Source of the DNA: Paenibacillus sp. P25
GTDB taxonomy: Bacteria; Bacillota; Bacilli; Paenibacillales; NBRC-103111
DNA: 64,000 nt
NCBI GenBank assembly: GCA_024704175.1
Contig: CP085629.1
Coordinates: 1,178,001 to 1,242,000, forward strand
Direction of reading: 5' to 3'
Within the stretch, counting starts at the first letter, position 1; each line of letters begins with the position of its first letter. Under the pieces are notes generated by a model. The model was not told where the DNA came from, searched no databases, and was given only the letters and a program-made list of their open reading frames with translations. Shown piece by piece: positions 1 through 9,925 of the stretch. Both the position numbers and the translations under genes were made by a program.

Positions 1-2
1 CC

Positions 3-1496
3 CTCGAAAATAACATAAACGACGCGGTATCGGGCGCCTTCCGTTTTGGACCGGCCGATCGCCGCCGAACGCCCTGGCACCGGGTTATGCGGCAGAAAGG
101 CGAAGTGTGGCAGGTGGCCGGTGTCGGCGGAACGACACAGCATTACTGGGCGCAATCGCCGCGCGCTTTCCCGGCGTCCGTCGACGGCGTTTGGCCGATC
201 GGTTACCGGGAGCTGATTCCTTATTACGAAAAAGCCGAGGCCACTTTACCCGTTCAATATTCGCCGACGACTCCGAAGGAAGAACTGTTTTATTACGGAG
301 TTAAAAAGGCGGGTTGGTCCTTCAACCCGTCGCTGGATACCGTTACCCCGGGCTACCGTCCGAACCCGAATGCGATTCTGCCTCCCAACCCGCACCTGAT
401 GGACCCGAATTACTCGATGGATCAGCTCCACGAGATGGAAGGGTGCACGCTGAAAGGGCACTGCGTCAACGGTTGTAACGCCGGGCCTTCCGTAGATAAA
501 ATCGCCAAACGGAGCACCCTGGTCAGCTACGTCCCTCTTGCCCTCAAGACCGGGAACGTCGCCATACGGCCCAATTCGTTTGCTATCAAGATTTTGACGG
601 AGCAAGATCCGAAAGGGGAGGTCCGTGCAACCGGCGTCCGGTTTCGGGACACATGGACCGGAGAAATCGGTGAGCTGACGGCAAGGGTGGTTGTGATGTC
701 AGCCGGCTGTATCGAATCGCCCCGGTTATGGTTCAATTCGGGACTCCCGCACAATGCGTGGGTAGGCCGAGGGTTAACCATTCATTATTTCGATTGGGTG
801 GGCGGGGTGTTCGATGAGAAGGACCTGATGAGCATTCTTGGCTCCCCCTCCGTTTATCCCTACATGGGGCACACTTCCGGTGCGAGAGTCGATATTCCCG
901 GGATCGGGGTATTCCAGGTTTCCTGTTTAAGCCCTGGCTTGATGTCCTATTTGACCTATGGTTTCAGTGAAGCCGGATACGATGCCTTCCGAGCCCCTGA
1001 ACCGGGAGAGCCCTGGGATATTCGCGGAAAGGTCGTCGGCCCGGCTCTAAAAGAGCTGATGCTGAATTACAGCCGGACGATGACGTATTTGCTTCTTACC
1101 GACGACGATACGCTCTATCACAACCGGGTGGAAGTGGATCCCCTGCTGAAAGACGAGCACGGACCCATCCCGGTCATCCACTACAAGCCGAACAAGCGAA
1201 CCTTGCAGCGGCGCGATCAGCTGGCCAGATATTCATGCGAATCCTTGCTGCAGGCCGGCGCCAAGAAGATCATCCGGACGGATTCGCCGACCGGCTGGTC
1301 GCTCCATATCGAAAGCACGATGCGGATGGGCTACGTGGTGGATACGAATTGCGAGGCGTATCAGGTCAAAAGGTTGTATATCGCCGATAACAGTGTGCAT
1401 TATAATGGAATCGGCGGTCCGAATCCGACGCTTACGACGCAGGCGCTCGCTACACGGACAGCGGAAAAGATCGCCCAAACCTACTTTAGCGGATAA
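3..1496 (+). CDS. GMC-family FAD oxidoreductase (5' end outside window)
   Basis: C-terminal part (about 497 residues) of a glucose-methanol-choline family flavoprotein; the frame is open to base 3, so the N-terminal FAD-binding GxGxxG motif lies before the window. Visible are the GVGGTTQHYW block near residue 40 and the typical C-terminal block with HIESTMRMG, LYIADNSV and GGPNPTLTTQALA, which carries the active-site histidine of the family. Members oxidise alcohols or sugar derivatives, often with a small partner subunit encoded upstream. The substrate cannot be told from this fragment. A terminator follows at once, so this is the last gene of its unit. Confidence 0.88.
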   Translation, partial: LENNINDAVSGAFRFGPADRRRTPWHRVMRQKGEVWQVAGVGGTTQHYWAQSPRAFPASVDGVWPIGYRELIPYYEKAEATLPVQYSPTTPKEELFYYGVKKAGWSFNPSLDTVTPGYRPNPNAILPPNPHLMDPNYSMDQLHEMEGCTLKGHCVNGCNAGPSVDKIAKRSTLVSYVPLALKTGNVAIRPNSFAIKILTEQDPKGEVRATGVRFRDTWTGEIGELTARVVVMSAGCIESPRLWFNSGLPHNAWVGRGLTIHYFDWVGGVFDEKDLMSILGSPSVYPYMGHTSGARVDIPGIGVFQVSCLSPGLMSYLTYGFSEAGYDAFRAPEPGEPWDIRGKVVGPALKELMLNYSRTMTYLLLTDDDTLYHNRVEVDPLLKDEHGPIPVIHYKPNKRTLQRRDQLARYSCESLLQAGAKKIIRTDSPTGWSLHIESTMRMGYVVDTNCEAYQVKRLYIADNSVHYNGIGGPNPTLTTQALATRTAEKIAQTYFSG

Positions 1497-1518
1497 GAGA
1501 AACCGAATAACCGTTGCA

Positions 1519-1552
1519 AAAATCAGGATCGTGGAAATCCTGATTTTTTTTA
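1519..1552 (+). terminator. Rho-independent terminator
   Basis: A perfect 9-bp stem (AATCAGGAT at 1521-1529 with ATCCTGATT at 1537-1545), 7-nt loop, then a run of T. It ends the GMC oxidoreductase unit. Confidence 0.9.
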
Positions 1553-1562
1553 TGCTTTCAAA

Positions 1563-1646
1563 TTAACTGATGGAAACCGAATAATAAAGCACGGCTCCCG
1601 ACAAAAGAACGATCATTACAAAGGCCAGCATTTTCCATAAGCTCAT
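1563..1646 (-). CDS. Tiny hydrophobic single-span peptide (27 aa), hypothetical
   Basis: A 27-codon frame opposite to its neighbours, starting ATG-AGC with AAGGAG at 1656-1661, 9 bases before the start; an ATG at 1655 directly abuts that site and is less likely. The peptide has a short MSLWK head, a strongly hydrophobic stretch of about 18 residues and a short polar tail, so one membrane segment is predicted. It lies between the GMC gene terminator and the gerK operon. I recognise no family; the good ribosome site and the hydrophobic pattern are the only support. Confidence 0.45.
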   Translation of the reverse strand: MSLWKMLAFVMIVLLSGAVLYYSVSIS

Positions 1647-1790
1647 AAACCCCATCTCCTTCCGGCTTCTGCCTATGTATTAGGATTGCACCGCCTGATG
1701 GGAAAACATACCGTTTATCAAACGGCGGCACCCTTGGAAAACTTAGTATGAAGATCCTGCTTATACTAACGACATAAAGGTGTGCCGCGC

Positions 1791-3314
1791 ATGTTTTATA
1801 AGAAAAACTTATCCGGACTGCTCGAGAAGTCGCTGGATCACTTCACCTACCGGAATGAAGCCGGGCTGAATGAAAATCTGACGGAGAACGCCCAGTTGAT
1901 TCGTCAAGTGTTTTCTAACTGCTCCGATCTAGTCCTGCGGAGTATAACTTCTACCACAGGTATCCAGGTCATGATCGTCTATTTGAGCGTCTTGGTCGAT
2001 GTCAAAACGCTGGAAAGCGTTCTGATCAGGAGCTTGATGAACGTCGCTCCCAAGGCGGACGAATCGGCCCCGCTTACGATCGAAAGGATGCTTCAGGAAG
2101 TCATCCCTATAGCGCAAGTTCAAGTTCTTCATACGGCGCAGGAGGTTGTACAGCGTATTGCCCATGGGGAGGCCGTCGTCTTCTTCCAGTCCGGGAAGCA
2201 GGCCGTATCCGTAACCATTCCTCAAAAATTAAATCGCGATCTAAGCGAACCGAATATCGAGTCGGTCATCCTCGGGCCGCAGTTAGGGTTCATTGAAAAT
2301 TTGAATGTGAACCTGGGCTTGATTCGCAGCCGACTTCGGACCCCTCAGCTGAAGCTTGAGATGACTACGGCGGGAAAGCTGACGCAAACCCGTATCGTCA
2401 TCGCTTATATCGAAGGCCTGGCCTCGGAGAAGGTGCTGGCGGAACTCAGGGGCCGGATATCGAAAATCAAGCTGGACAGCATTCTGGATGCGGGGTATGT
2501 CGAAGAATTGATCCGTGGAAAGACCTGGACCCTCTTTCCGCTCACGCGGTATACGCAAAGGCCCGACGGAGTCGTAGGTTCTCTGATCGAAGGAAAAATA
2601 GCGGTACTCGTCGACGGGTCGCCGCTGGCTATCATCCTTCCGGTGACCTTTTTCTCGGGCTTTCAGACCGCTGAAGATTATTACATGCATTTCATTTTCG
2701 CTACCCAGCTTCGGTGGCTGAGACTCATGTTCGCTTTTATTGCGCTCAGTCTGCCTTCCTTTTACGTAGCTGTGACGACATATCATCAGGAAATGATTCC
2801 GACCGGACTAGCTTTAACCTTAGCCGCATCACGTGAGGTCATCCCGTTTCCGACGATGCTGGAGACGCTCATGATGGAGATTGTGTTCGATGCGCTGCGC
2901 GAGGCGGGGATCCGCCTTCCCCGGCCGGTCGGGCAGACGATCAGCATCGTCGGAGCCCTTGTCATCGGACAAGCCGCCGTTATGGCCGGCATCATCTCGG
3001 CACCGATCGTTATGATCGTATCTTTGACCGGGATCGCCTCGTTTCTCATCCCACTCCCCAAGATGAGCCAGGCCATCACCTTTTTGCGATTTCCCCTAGT
3101 GATCATCGCCGGAATGCTCGGCTTGTACGGGATCGGTATGGCTTTCATCGTGCTTATTGTCCATTTGGCCAACCAGCGTTCTTTCGGGGTTCCTTATTTG
3201 TCGCCGCTTGCGCCGTTCAACTTTAGCGAATGGCGGGATACGCTGATCCGGGCGCCATGGCAGACCTTGGGCAAACGCGAACATAATGTTAATCATGATG
3301 TGGAGTTGAAGTAA
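1791..3314 (+). CDS. gerKA: Spore germinant receptor A subunit (GerA family)
   Basis: A subunit of a GerA-type nutrient germinant receptor in the inner spore membrane, 507 residues. The N-terminal 280 residues form the soluble domain of the family (NAQLIRQVF near residue 33, RTPQLKLE near 185). The C-terminal part from about residue 310 has several membrane segments and the typical MLETLMMEIVFDALREAG and PVGQTISIVGALVIGQAAV blocks. The ATG at 1791 is preferred to the GTG at 1782 because AAAGG at 1776-1780 is 10 bases away. TATACTA at 1762-1768 resembles a sigma-G -10, but no good -35 is seen. The order A-C-B of the three genes is that of the gerK operon. Confidence 0.93.
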   Translation: MFYKKNLSGLLEKSLDHFTYRNEAGLNENLTENAQLIRQVFSNCSDLVLRSITSTTGIQVMIVYLSVLVDVKTLESVLIRSLMNVAPKADESAPLTIERMLQEVIPIAQVQVLHTAQEVVQRIAHGEAVVFFQSGKQAVSVTIPQKLNRDLSEPNIESVILGPQLGFIENLNVNLGLIRSRLRTPQLKLEMTTAGKLTQTRIVIAYIEGLASEKVLAELRGRISKIKLDSILDAGYVEELIRGKTWTLFPLTRYTQRPDGVVGSLIEGKIAVLVDGSPLAIILPVTFFSGFQTAEDYYMHFIFATQLRWLRLMFAFIALSLPSFYVAVTTYHQEMIPTGLALTLAASREVIPFPTMLETLMMEIVFDALREAGIRLPRPVGQTISIVGALVIGQAAVMAGIISAPIVMIVSLTGIASFLIPLPKMSQAITFLRFPLVIIAGMLGLYGIGMAFIVLIVHLANQRSFGVPYLSPLAPFNFSEWRDTLIRAPWQTLGKREHNVNHDVELK

Positions 3315-3315
3315 T

Positions 3316-4506
3316 GTGCGTGGTAACCGGAAAACGTTATTGTTAACGATATCGTCCGTCCTTTACCTGGGAATGCTGACAGGATGCTGGGATCGCAGGG
3401 AAATCAATGACCTTGCCCTCGTCATAGCCAGCGGCCTTGATTTGGGAAAGGAGGGCCGGGTGCAGCCCACGCTGCAAATCGCCCTACCCCCGGGGATCAG
3501 CAATACGCAGCAAAGCGGGGAGGAGGGAAAGCAAAAAGGCCCGTCATTGTCGTGTCGGAAACGGGAACGGACGGTCCGAACGCCTTGAATAAGATACAGG
3601 AGCAGCTCTCCCGGGAAATTTACTTCGGCCATCGGGGGTCATTGTAATTGGCGAAGCGTATGCGAGAAACGGCCTGGATCAGGTGATGGACCAGTTATTG
3701 CGCGCTCCCTTCCTGCGTTACAACAGTTACATTCTGACAACGCACGGCGCCGAAGCCAAGGAAATATTAAACGCAAAATATGCGCTGGAGCAAATTCCGG
3801 GCATCGGCATGACGAAAATTTTGGCGCACAAAAACGCCATACCGACCAAAATAGGCGATTTTTTGGATGCTATGTCCAAAAACGGGATCGCGCCGATAAC
3901 AGGGGCGATCCGGCTCGATAAAGATGCAAGCGGCGAGACGATCTTCCGCATCGACGAAGCGACCGTTTACCATAAGATGAAGCTCGTGGGATTCCTGCCG
4001 GAGTCCGAAATGAAATTGTTGAACCTCTGGAAAGGCGGGGAAAAAGAATAAATTTGTCCGTGCAAGCGCAACCTAAGACAGTAGGTTTCAAAGGGACCAT
4101 ATCTTTTCGAACGCACAATGCATCCGTAAAGGTAGAAACGGCAAACCGGAACGGAAACCCTGCGGTCAAAATCAAATATAAGATTACCGGCTTCGTGCTG
4201 GAGAACGACTCGAAACTGATTTTATCCAAAAATTTGGAGCTGATGAACCGCCTTGTAGAGGATGATGTACGAAAAACCGTCACAAGAATGATCCAAAGGG
4301 CGCAAAAAGAGATGAAAGCGGATATCTTCGGTATCGGCGGGAAAATTCACGTTCAGCACCCTTATTTCTGGAAGAAGATAGAGAGGGATTGGGATACGAT
4401 CTTTCCCCGCGTTCCGATTGCTGTTGAGGTGAAGGTGACCACAGACAATACCGGACGAAACCGTGTGCCTGCAACGCTGAAGGAAGAGGAAATTCCACCG
4501 TCATAA
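3316..4506 (+). CDS. gerKC: Spore germinant receptor C subunit, lipoprotein (three frame breaks)
   Basis: Lipoprotein subunit of the germinant receptor, anchored outside the inner spore membrane. GTG start two bases after the gerKA stop. The signal peptide ends in the lipobox LTGC (Cys24) followed by WDRREIND, the hallmark of GerAC proteins. The frame breaks near 3545 (CCGTC for CCGGTC), in the G run at 3634-3638 and near 4045 (AAGAATAAA, one A short). Joined, it gives about 395 residues, the usual length, ending with the C-terminal GerAC domain (RMIQRAQKEMKADIFGIG). All three breaks are one-base losses in homopolymers, so the gene is probably intact in the organism. Confidence 0.87.
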
Positions 4507-4522
4507 TAAGGGCTGTGAGCGA

Positions 4523-5614
4523 ATGAAAGTTACCGGACATCAGATGTTTTGGATGATCTTTACCATGGAATTGGGCATGACGTTAATGATGACGCTGACA
4601 TCCGGATTTGAGGCGGCCAAGCAGGATACCTGGATGAGCATCATCGTCGCCGGAGGCATTGCGTTGTTCATCGCTACCTTGGCTACCAAACTGGCTCGCG
4701 CTTTACCCCGGCCGGACCATGGTTCAGTTCAGCCAAGAGATCCTGGGCCAATGGGTCGGCAAGCTGGTTTGCGTCATTTATTTCGTTCAATGGTATACCA
4801 TCATCCCGATCGTATTCCGGCAATTCTGCGATGTGATCCAGATGATGCTGCCGCCGTCCACACCTAAACTCCTGATTATCCTCCTTATGGTTTTGGTTGT
4901 GGGGTATGCGGTTCGTTCGGGAGGCATCGACGGAATCGGCAGGTACAGCGAAGTTTTAGGGCCTTTGGTCGTCTTGATGGTGCTGCTAGTACTCGTTGCC
5001 AGCATGAACAATGTCCGGTGGGAGAACCTGCTGCCCGTCTATACGGACAGCGGAATCAAGGCGATCGTCAAGGGAGCGATTCCCTCCGCCTCTTATCTCG
5101 GCCATGCCGTCGAATACATCATGCTGGCGGCATTCCTGCAGGTGCCGCAAAAAGGTGCTCCTTATGTCTATTGGGCCGTCATATGCGCCGTATTCTGCGT
5201 ATGGATATCCACGATCATGGTCACTTTAACGATCGGGGCGAATCTGGCCATGAAGGTGTGGTATCCCTTTTTCGAAATGACAAAAAAATCTCGCTGTTCA
5301 TGTTCATCGAAAACCTGGATGCGCTGGTTGTCGTCATTTGGCTATTCAGTGTTTTTATTAAAATGGCGATTTATAAATTCGTTGTCTGCTACGGGACAGC
5401 TCAATTTTTACAAATAAAGAACTGGAAAAATTTGGTCTGGGTCATAGGCTTCGTTTCCGCCATTTATGCTATGGTTCCGAAGAATGTGTCGCAAGCGACG
5501 TCGGGCTATTTACTCCATTATTGGATTCCGGTCGGATTATACGTCAATATGATCGGCTTACCGCTGCTCATGATCATTGTCGGTAAAATTCGGCTCAGAA
5601 ATCAAAAGGCGTAA
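4523..5614 (+). CDS. gerKB: Spore germinant receptor B subunit, transporter-like (two frame breaks)
   Basis: Integral membrane subunit of the germinant receptor, related to amino acid transporters of the APC superfamily and thought to bind the germinant. About 364 residues and ten membrane segments when joined; recognisable blocks are YPGRTMVQFSQEILG near residue 62, GRYSEVLGPLV and the late SGYLLHYWIPVGLYVN. Frame breaks lie near 4700 and in the A run 5282-5288, which needs eight A. It follows gerKC by 16 bases in one operon, and AAGGG precedes the ATG. Confidence 0.87.
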
Positions 5615-5842
5615 CGTGCGGCGACTCGGTTAAGCCATATTCTCAGGCGCCTTATTACATTTGGGCCCGGTTCATGTACAACCCGGATTGTTTAACTATT
5701 TACATATTTATTATGTATTAAATAATAATATAGAGATAAATATAACGTATAATTTACAAAATAATCTCTATATGATATGGTTTAAATGAATTATTTTTCC
5801 TGTATGACTGATGCATTAGAAGACGGGAATGGCCGTCGAGGA

Positions 5843-5871
5843 TTGAATCCCGGACAAAATGGGAATACAGT
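5843..5871 (+). promoter_or_regulatory. Vegetative promoter of ndk
   Basis: TTGAAT and TACAGT separated by 17 bases, 30 bases before the ndk start; consistent with a sigma-A promoter. The 230 bases upstream are AT-rich and hold no gene that I can see. Confidence 0.55.
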
Positions 5872-5901
5872 TGATATCCGACGATAATGGGAGTGATAGC
5901 G

Positions 5902-6345
5902 ATGGAAAGAACATTTCTGATGATTAAACCCGACGGTGTGCAGCGGGGCTTGGTAGGCAAGATCGTACAGCGTTTTGAGGAAAAAGGCTTCCAAATGATT
6001 GCCTCCAAGCTCGTTCATATGTCCCGGGAGCAGGCGGAGTATCATTACGCCGAGCATAAAGCGAAGCCGTTCTTCGGGGAGCTCGTCGACTTCATTACCT
6101 CGGGTCCGGTATTTGCGATGGTATGGCAGGGGGATAATATCATCGCCCTCTCCCGCAGCATGATGGGCAAGACGAATCCGCTGGATGCCGCCCCCGGTAC
6201 GATTCGCGGCGATTATGCGATCCATACGGGCAACAACATCATTCACGGTTCCGATTCGCCGGAAAGTGCAGAGCGTGAAATCGAGGGCTTCTTCAGCCCG
6301 CAGGAGCTGATTACGTACGAAATTCCACTGCAGAAAGTCATTTAA
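5902..6345 (+). CDS. ndk: Nucleoside diphosphate kinase
   Basis: Transfers the gamma phosphate of ATP to nucleoside diphosphates through a phosphohistidine. 147 residues, the usual length, from the ATG at 5902 (GGGAGTG six bases upstream; an ATG at 5887 would add five residues unlike the family). It begins [15 protein letters not shown], and the catalytic histidine is in [16 protein letters not shown]. It stands alone between its own promoter and terminator. Confidence 0.97.
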   Translation: MERTFLMIKPDGVQRGLVGKIVQRFEEKGFQMIASKLVHMSREQAEYHYAEHKAKPFFGELVDFITSGPVFAMVWQGDNIIALSRSMMGKTNPLDAAPGTIRGDYAIHTGNNIIHGSDSPESAEREIEGFFSPQELITYEIPLQKVI

Positions 6346-6368
6346 GCAGAATGCAGACAAGCTTACAG

Positions 6369-6400
6369 CCGTCTCTCCTTGGCGAGAGGCGGTTTTTTTT
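6369..6400 (+). terminator. Rho-independent terminator of ndk
   Basis: CCGTCTCTC paired with GAGAGGCGG (one G-T pair) around a short loop, followed by eight T. Confidence 0.9.
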
Positions 6401-6507
6401 GCTGCGCTTGGGAAGAGAGCGGACACGGCGGAACATTTGTGCTTTTTCCCGAAATTGGGTACATTGAAAAGTATGGGAATGATACTGCCTTTAAAGGAGA
6501 GAAAGAA

Positions 6508-7623
6508 ATGAGAGATCCGAGATTGAAACAGTTGGCGCACAACCTGGTACGCTATTCCGTGGATCTGCAGCCGGGAGAAAATATCCTGATCGAAATGATC
6601 GGGCTGAGGGATCAGGAGCTGACCAAATGCATCATCGAAGAGGTGTATGCGGTGGGAGGCCATCCGCTGGTGGAGTTCCGCGATCCGTCCGTGACCCGGA
6701 GTCTGATGCTGGGAGGAACCGAGGAGCTGTACCGGACGATGGCCGACATTGAGCTGAACCGGATGAAGCGGATGCATGCCTATCTGGCGGTGCGAAGCGG
6801 GGATAACATTACGGAAACATCGGATGTGCCTGATGAGAAAATGCGCCTGTATATCAAAGAGTACCAGCGTCCGGTCATCGATCAGCGCGTGAATCATACC
6901 AAATGGTGCATTCTGCGTTATCCGAACGGTTCGATGGCCCAACTGGCGAATACGAGCACCGAAGCGTTCGAGGACTTTTATTTCAATGTCTGCAATCTGG
7001 ATTACGGCAAAATGTCCGAGGCGATGGATTCGCTCGTTGAATTGATGGAAAAGACGGATCAGGTTCGGCTTGTCGCCCAGGGGACGGACCTCAGCTTCTC
7101 GATCAAAGGCATTCCGGCCATCAAATGCGCCGGCAAGAACAATATTCCGGACGGCGAGGTATTCACCGCTCCGGTGAAGGATTCCGTGAACGGCGTCATC
7201 GCCTTCAATGCGCCGACGATCTATACGGGAACCTCGTTCGAGAACGTAACGCTCCGCTTCGAGAACGGGAAGATCGTCGAGGCGACGTCGAACGATACCA
7301 AGAAGCTGAACGATATTCTGGACACGGATGAAGGCGCGCGATACATAGGCGAATTTGCAATCGGCGTGAACCCGCATATCCAGCGGCCGATGAAGGACAT
7401 TCTGTTCGATGAGAAAATCGACGGCAGCATTCACTTCACGCCGGGCAACGCCTATACCGAAGCCGACAACGGCAACCGTTCCTCCGTGCATTGGGACATG
7501 GTGCTTATTCAGCGGCCGGATTACGGCGGCGGCGAAATTTATTTCGACGGACGGCTCATTCGCAAGGACGGCAAATTCGTAGTGCCGGAGCTTGAGAAGC
7601 TGAATCCGGAGCATTTGATTTAG
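6508..7623 (+). CDS. ampS: Aminopeptidase, M29 (AmpS/PepS) family
   Basis: Metal-dependent cytosolic aminopeptidase of 371 residues. The ATG at 6508 has AAAGGAG at 6494-6500 and begins MRDPRLKQLAHNLV, the common start of the family. Conserved features are LRFENGKIVEA, GEFAIGVNP with a metal-binding glutamate, and the HFTPGNAY ... SVHWDM block, whose histidines and acids bind the two metal ions in M29 enzymes. Its TAG stop overlaps the stop codon of the converging araC-type gene by four bases (7620-7623), with no terminator between them. Confidence 0.93.
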   Translation: MRDPRLKQLAHNLVRYSVDLQPGENILIEMIGLRDQELTKCIIEEVYAVGGHPLVEFRDPSVTRSLMLGGTEELYRTMADIELNRMKRMHAYLAVRSGDNITETSDVPDEKMRLYIKEYQRPVIDQRVNHTKWCILRYPNGSMAQLANTSTEAFEDFYFNVCNLDYGKMSEAMDSLVELMEKTDQVRLVAQGTDLSFSIKGIPAIKCAGKNNIPDGEVFTAPVKDSVNGVIAFNAPTIYTGTSFENVTLRFENGKIVEATSNDTKKLNDILDTDEGARYIGEFAIGVNPHIQRPMKDILFDEKIDGSIHFTPGNAYTEADNGNRSSVHWDMVLIQRPDYGGGEIYFDGRLIRKDGKFVVPELEKLNPEHLI

Positions 7624-8492
7624 GGGCGCGCCTGGTCCTCGGCCGCGGCCGTTTTGCGGTACTGCAGCGGTGACAGGCCGCTGACGGTTTTGAACACGCG
7701 GCCGAAATGCGTGCTGCTGTCGAAGCCGACCCGGCCGGCCACCTCCGTCATGGAGAGCCGGGTTGTCGTCAGCGACCGCTGCGCTTCCTTGACCCGCAGG
7801 CGCTGGATATATTCGACCAGGGTAAACCCGGTCGCTTCTTTAAAGATACGGCACAAATAATAGGGGCTGATGTGGAAGCGGTCTGCGACCGTCTGAAGCG
7901 TCAGCTCTTCTTCGTAGTTCTCGTTGATATATCGGACGATTTCCGATACTTTGCGGTGCAGGGTGGTCGGATGCTCGGAGCTTTGGAGATCGTGCTTGGA
8001 CGCTTGTTGTCCATAGCGGTACAGCCATAAGAGGAGCTCGGTCAGAAGAAGCTTCAGCATGCCATCGGAGCCCGGCTCCCGCCGCTGCTGCTCTGCGAGC
8101 ATCCTGGCGATCAGCGCGTCCGTCCAGACCTTGTCTTTCCCTTCGGGGCGGACAATCGGGTGGTCCCGGAACGGAGTCATCAGGTCTTCGGGCATTTCAC
8201 CGAGGAACGGCGTAATCCAGCTGGTCTTGAAGTTGAACAGAACACGCTCATGATTCGGGCTGTAGGCCTCCGTGGTCCGGTGCAGCACCATCGGCTCAAT
8301 CAGCACCAGGTCGCCTTCGCGGACCAGATAAGAGCGGTCTTTAATGAAATAAAAGCGGGCGCCGGCCTTCATATAATAGATTTCATAGGAATCATGGGCA
8401 TGATTCTGGTCCATATTGAACGTGCCGGAGCGGACCGCATGCTCCAGCAGAAACGGTTTCTTTTCCTGCGCTTTCAGCTTGGACAGCGTCAA
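7620..8492 (-). CDS. AraC-family regulator with cupin sensor domain
   Basis: One-component regulator of about 290 residues: N-terminal cupin-type sensing domain (SYEIYYMKAGARFYFIKDRS) and a C-terminal double helix-turn-helix with LTLQTVADRFHISPYYLCR and MTEVAGRVGFDSSTHFGRVF. The frame is open to 8567, but no ribosome site precedes the ATG there; a TTG at 8492 follows GGATGAGG and gives the normal length. It is divergent from the Gfo/Idh gene at 8621, its likely target; the effector is probably a sugar or derivative. It is closely similar to the regulator at 12277-13125, sharing EIYY..AG.R.YFIKDRSYL. Confidence 0.88.
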   Translation of the reverse strand: MTLSKLKAQEKKPFLLEHAVRSGTFNMDQNHAHDSYEIYYMKAGARFYFIKDRSYLVREGDLVLIEPMVLHRTTEAYSPNHERVLFNFKTSWITPFLGEMPEDLMTPFRDHPIVRPEGKDKVWTDALIARMLAEQQRREPGSDGMLKLLLTELLLWLYRYGQQASKHDLQSSEHPTTLHRKVSEIVRYINENYEEELTLQTVADRFHISPYYLCRIFKEATGFTLVEYIQRLRVKEAQRSLTTTRLSMTEVAGRVGFDSSTHFGRVFKTVSGLSPLQYRKTAAAEDQARP

Positions 8493-8620
8493 CGGAATCA
8501 CCTCATCCGGGATCAGCAAGATTTGTTGAAAAATGAATAATGTAAGCAATAAACGTGCTGATTTCATTAAAATCTTGCGCTATACTCCAACTATAACATA
8601 GTTTAGAGGAGGAGCAACAG

Positions 8621-9910
8621 ATGTCGAAGCGCAAAACCTATGCCTTGGTGGGAACCGGCGGTCGCGCCCAATTTTTCTACAAGGCGATTGTAAAGGATTT
8701 CAAGGATACGTCCGAGCTCGTTGCGTTCTGCGATGTGAACCAAACCCGGATGGATTACGCCAATAAACAAATCGGTGAACTGGGTGCCGGACCGGTGCCT
8801 ACCTATAAAGCGCATGAGTTTGACCGTATGATTGAAGAGATCAAACCGGATACCGTCATCGTTACTTCGGTGGACCGGACACACCATACTTATATTATCC
8901 GTGCGATGGAGCTCGGCTGCGACGTCATTACCGAGAAGCCGATGACCGTCGATGAGGAGAAATGTCAGGCGATTCTGGACGCCGTGAAGCGGACCGGCCG
9001 CAACCTGCGGGTAACGTTCAACTACCGTTACTCGCCGCACAATACGAAGATCCGCGAGCTGATCATGGACGGCACGATCGGCGACGTGCATTCCGTCCAT
9101 TTCGAATGGTCGCTTAACACGAAGCACGGTGCGGACTATTTCCGCCGTTGGCACCGGGACAAGCGCAACAGCGGCGGTCTTCTCGTGCACAAATCGACGC
9201 ACCACTTCGACCTTGTGAATTTCTGGCTCGGCACGCAGCCGAAGACGGTGTTCGCTCTTGGCGATCTGATGTTCTACGGCCGGGAGAATGCCGAGAAGCG
9301 CGGCGTAACGGAGTTTTATTCGCGTGCGCACGGCAGCAAGGCGGCGGAGAACGATCACTATGCGTTGCACATGAAGGATAACCCGTCGCTGAAAGCGATG
9401 TACCTGGATGCGGAGCATGAAGACGGTTACTACCGCGATCAAAGTGTGTTCGGCGACGGCATCAACATCGAGGATACGATGGGTGTGATGGTGAAATATA
9501 ACAGCAAGGCGATCCTGACGTATAACCTGTACGCCTATGCGCCTTGGGAAGGTTTCCGTGTAGCGTTCAACGGTACGAAGGGCCGGATCGAGATGGAGGT
9601 TATCGAAGCTTCTTACGTGAACTCCGGCGGCGATCAAGCGCTGGAGGGCGCGGTCAAAGGGAAGAAAATTCTCGTGCATCCGATCTTCGAAGCGCCTTAC
9701 GAGGTGAAGGTGGAAGAGAAGGCAGGCGGCCACGGCGGCGGCGATCCGGTGCTGCTGAACGACCTGTTCGGTACGCCGGAATACGACCGGTTTAACCGTG
9801 CGGCATCGCACGTGGACGGCGCGATGTCGATTCTGACGGGTATTGCCGGCAACCGCTCGATCCGAACCGGCCTTCCGGTGCAGGTAGCGGATCTGGTCCG
9901 TTTCGATTAA
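8621..9910 (+). CDS. Gfo/Idh/MocA-family oxidoreductase
   Basis: NAD(P)-dependent dehydrogenase of 429 residues. The N-terminal Rossmann fold begins ALVGTGGRAQFF; the catalytic lysine is in ITEKPMTVDEEKC (EKP motif); the C-terminal alpha/beta domain carries VHKSTHHFDLVNFWLG. Family members oxidise or reduce sugars, inositols or sugar acids; I cannot name the substrate. GAGGAGGA precedes the ATG. The divergent AraC regulator ends only about 130 bases away and probably controls it. Confidence 0.9.
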   Translation: MSKRKTYALVGTGGRAQFFYKAIVKDFKDTSELVAFCDVNQTRMDYANKQIGELGAGPVPTYKAHEFDRMIEEIKPDTVIVTSVDRTHHTYIIRAMELGCDVITEKPMTVDEEKCQAILDAVKRTGRNLRVTFNYRYSPHNTKIRELIMDGTIGDVHSVHFEWSLNTKHGADYFRRWHRDKRNSGGLLVHKSTHHFDLVNFWLGTQPKTVFALGDLMFYGRENAEKRGVTEFYSRAHGSKAAENDHYALHMKDNPSLKAMYLDAEHEDGYYRDQSVFGDGINIEDTMGVMVKYNSKAILTYNLYAYAPWEGFRVAFNGTKGRIEMEVIEASYVNSGGDQALEGAVKGKKILVHPIFEAPYEVKVEEKAGGHGGGDPVLLNDLFGTPEYDRFNRAASHVDGAMSILTGIAGNRSIRTGLPVQVADLVRFD

Positions 9911-9925
9911 TCCAAGTCATTGAAC

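Noticed and set aside
1734-1768. Sigma-G promoter before gerKA
   Set aside because: TATACTA at 1762-1768 fits a -10, but no matching -35 lies at the right distance, so it is mentioned only in the gene entry.
8603-9811. Long minus-strand open frame of about 400 codons opposite the Gfo/Idh gene
   Set aside because: Codon bias of the GC-rich plus-strand gene opens this frame; the translation resembles no family, and the plus gene has clear motifs. The same holds for long antisense frames at 5791-7614, 13712-14782, 31674-32828, 37845-39050 and 56821-58140.
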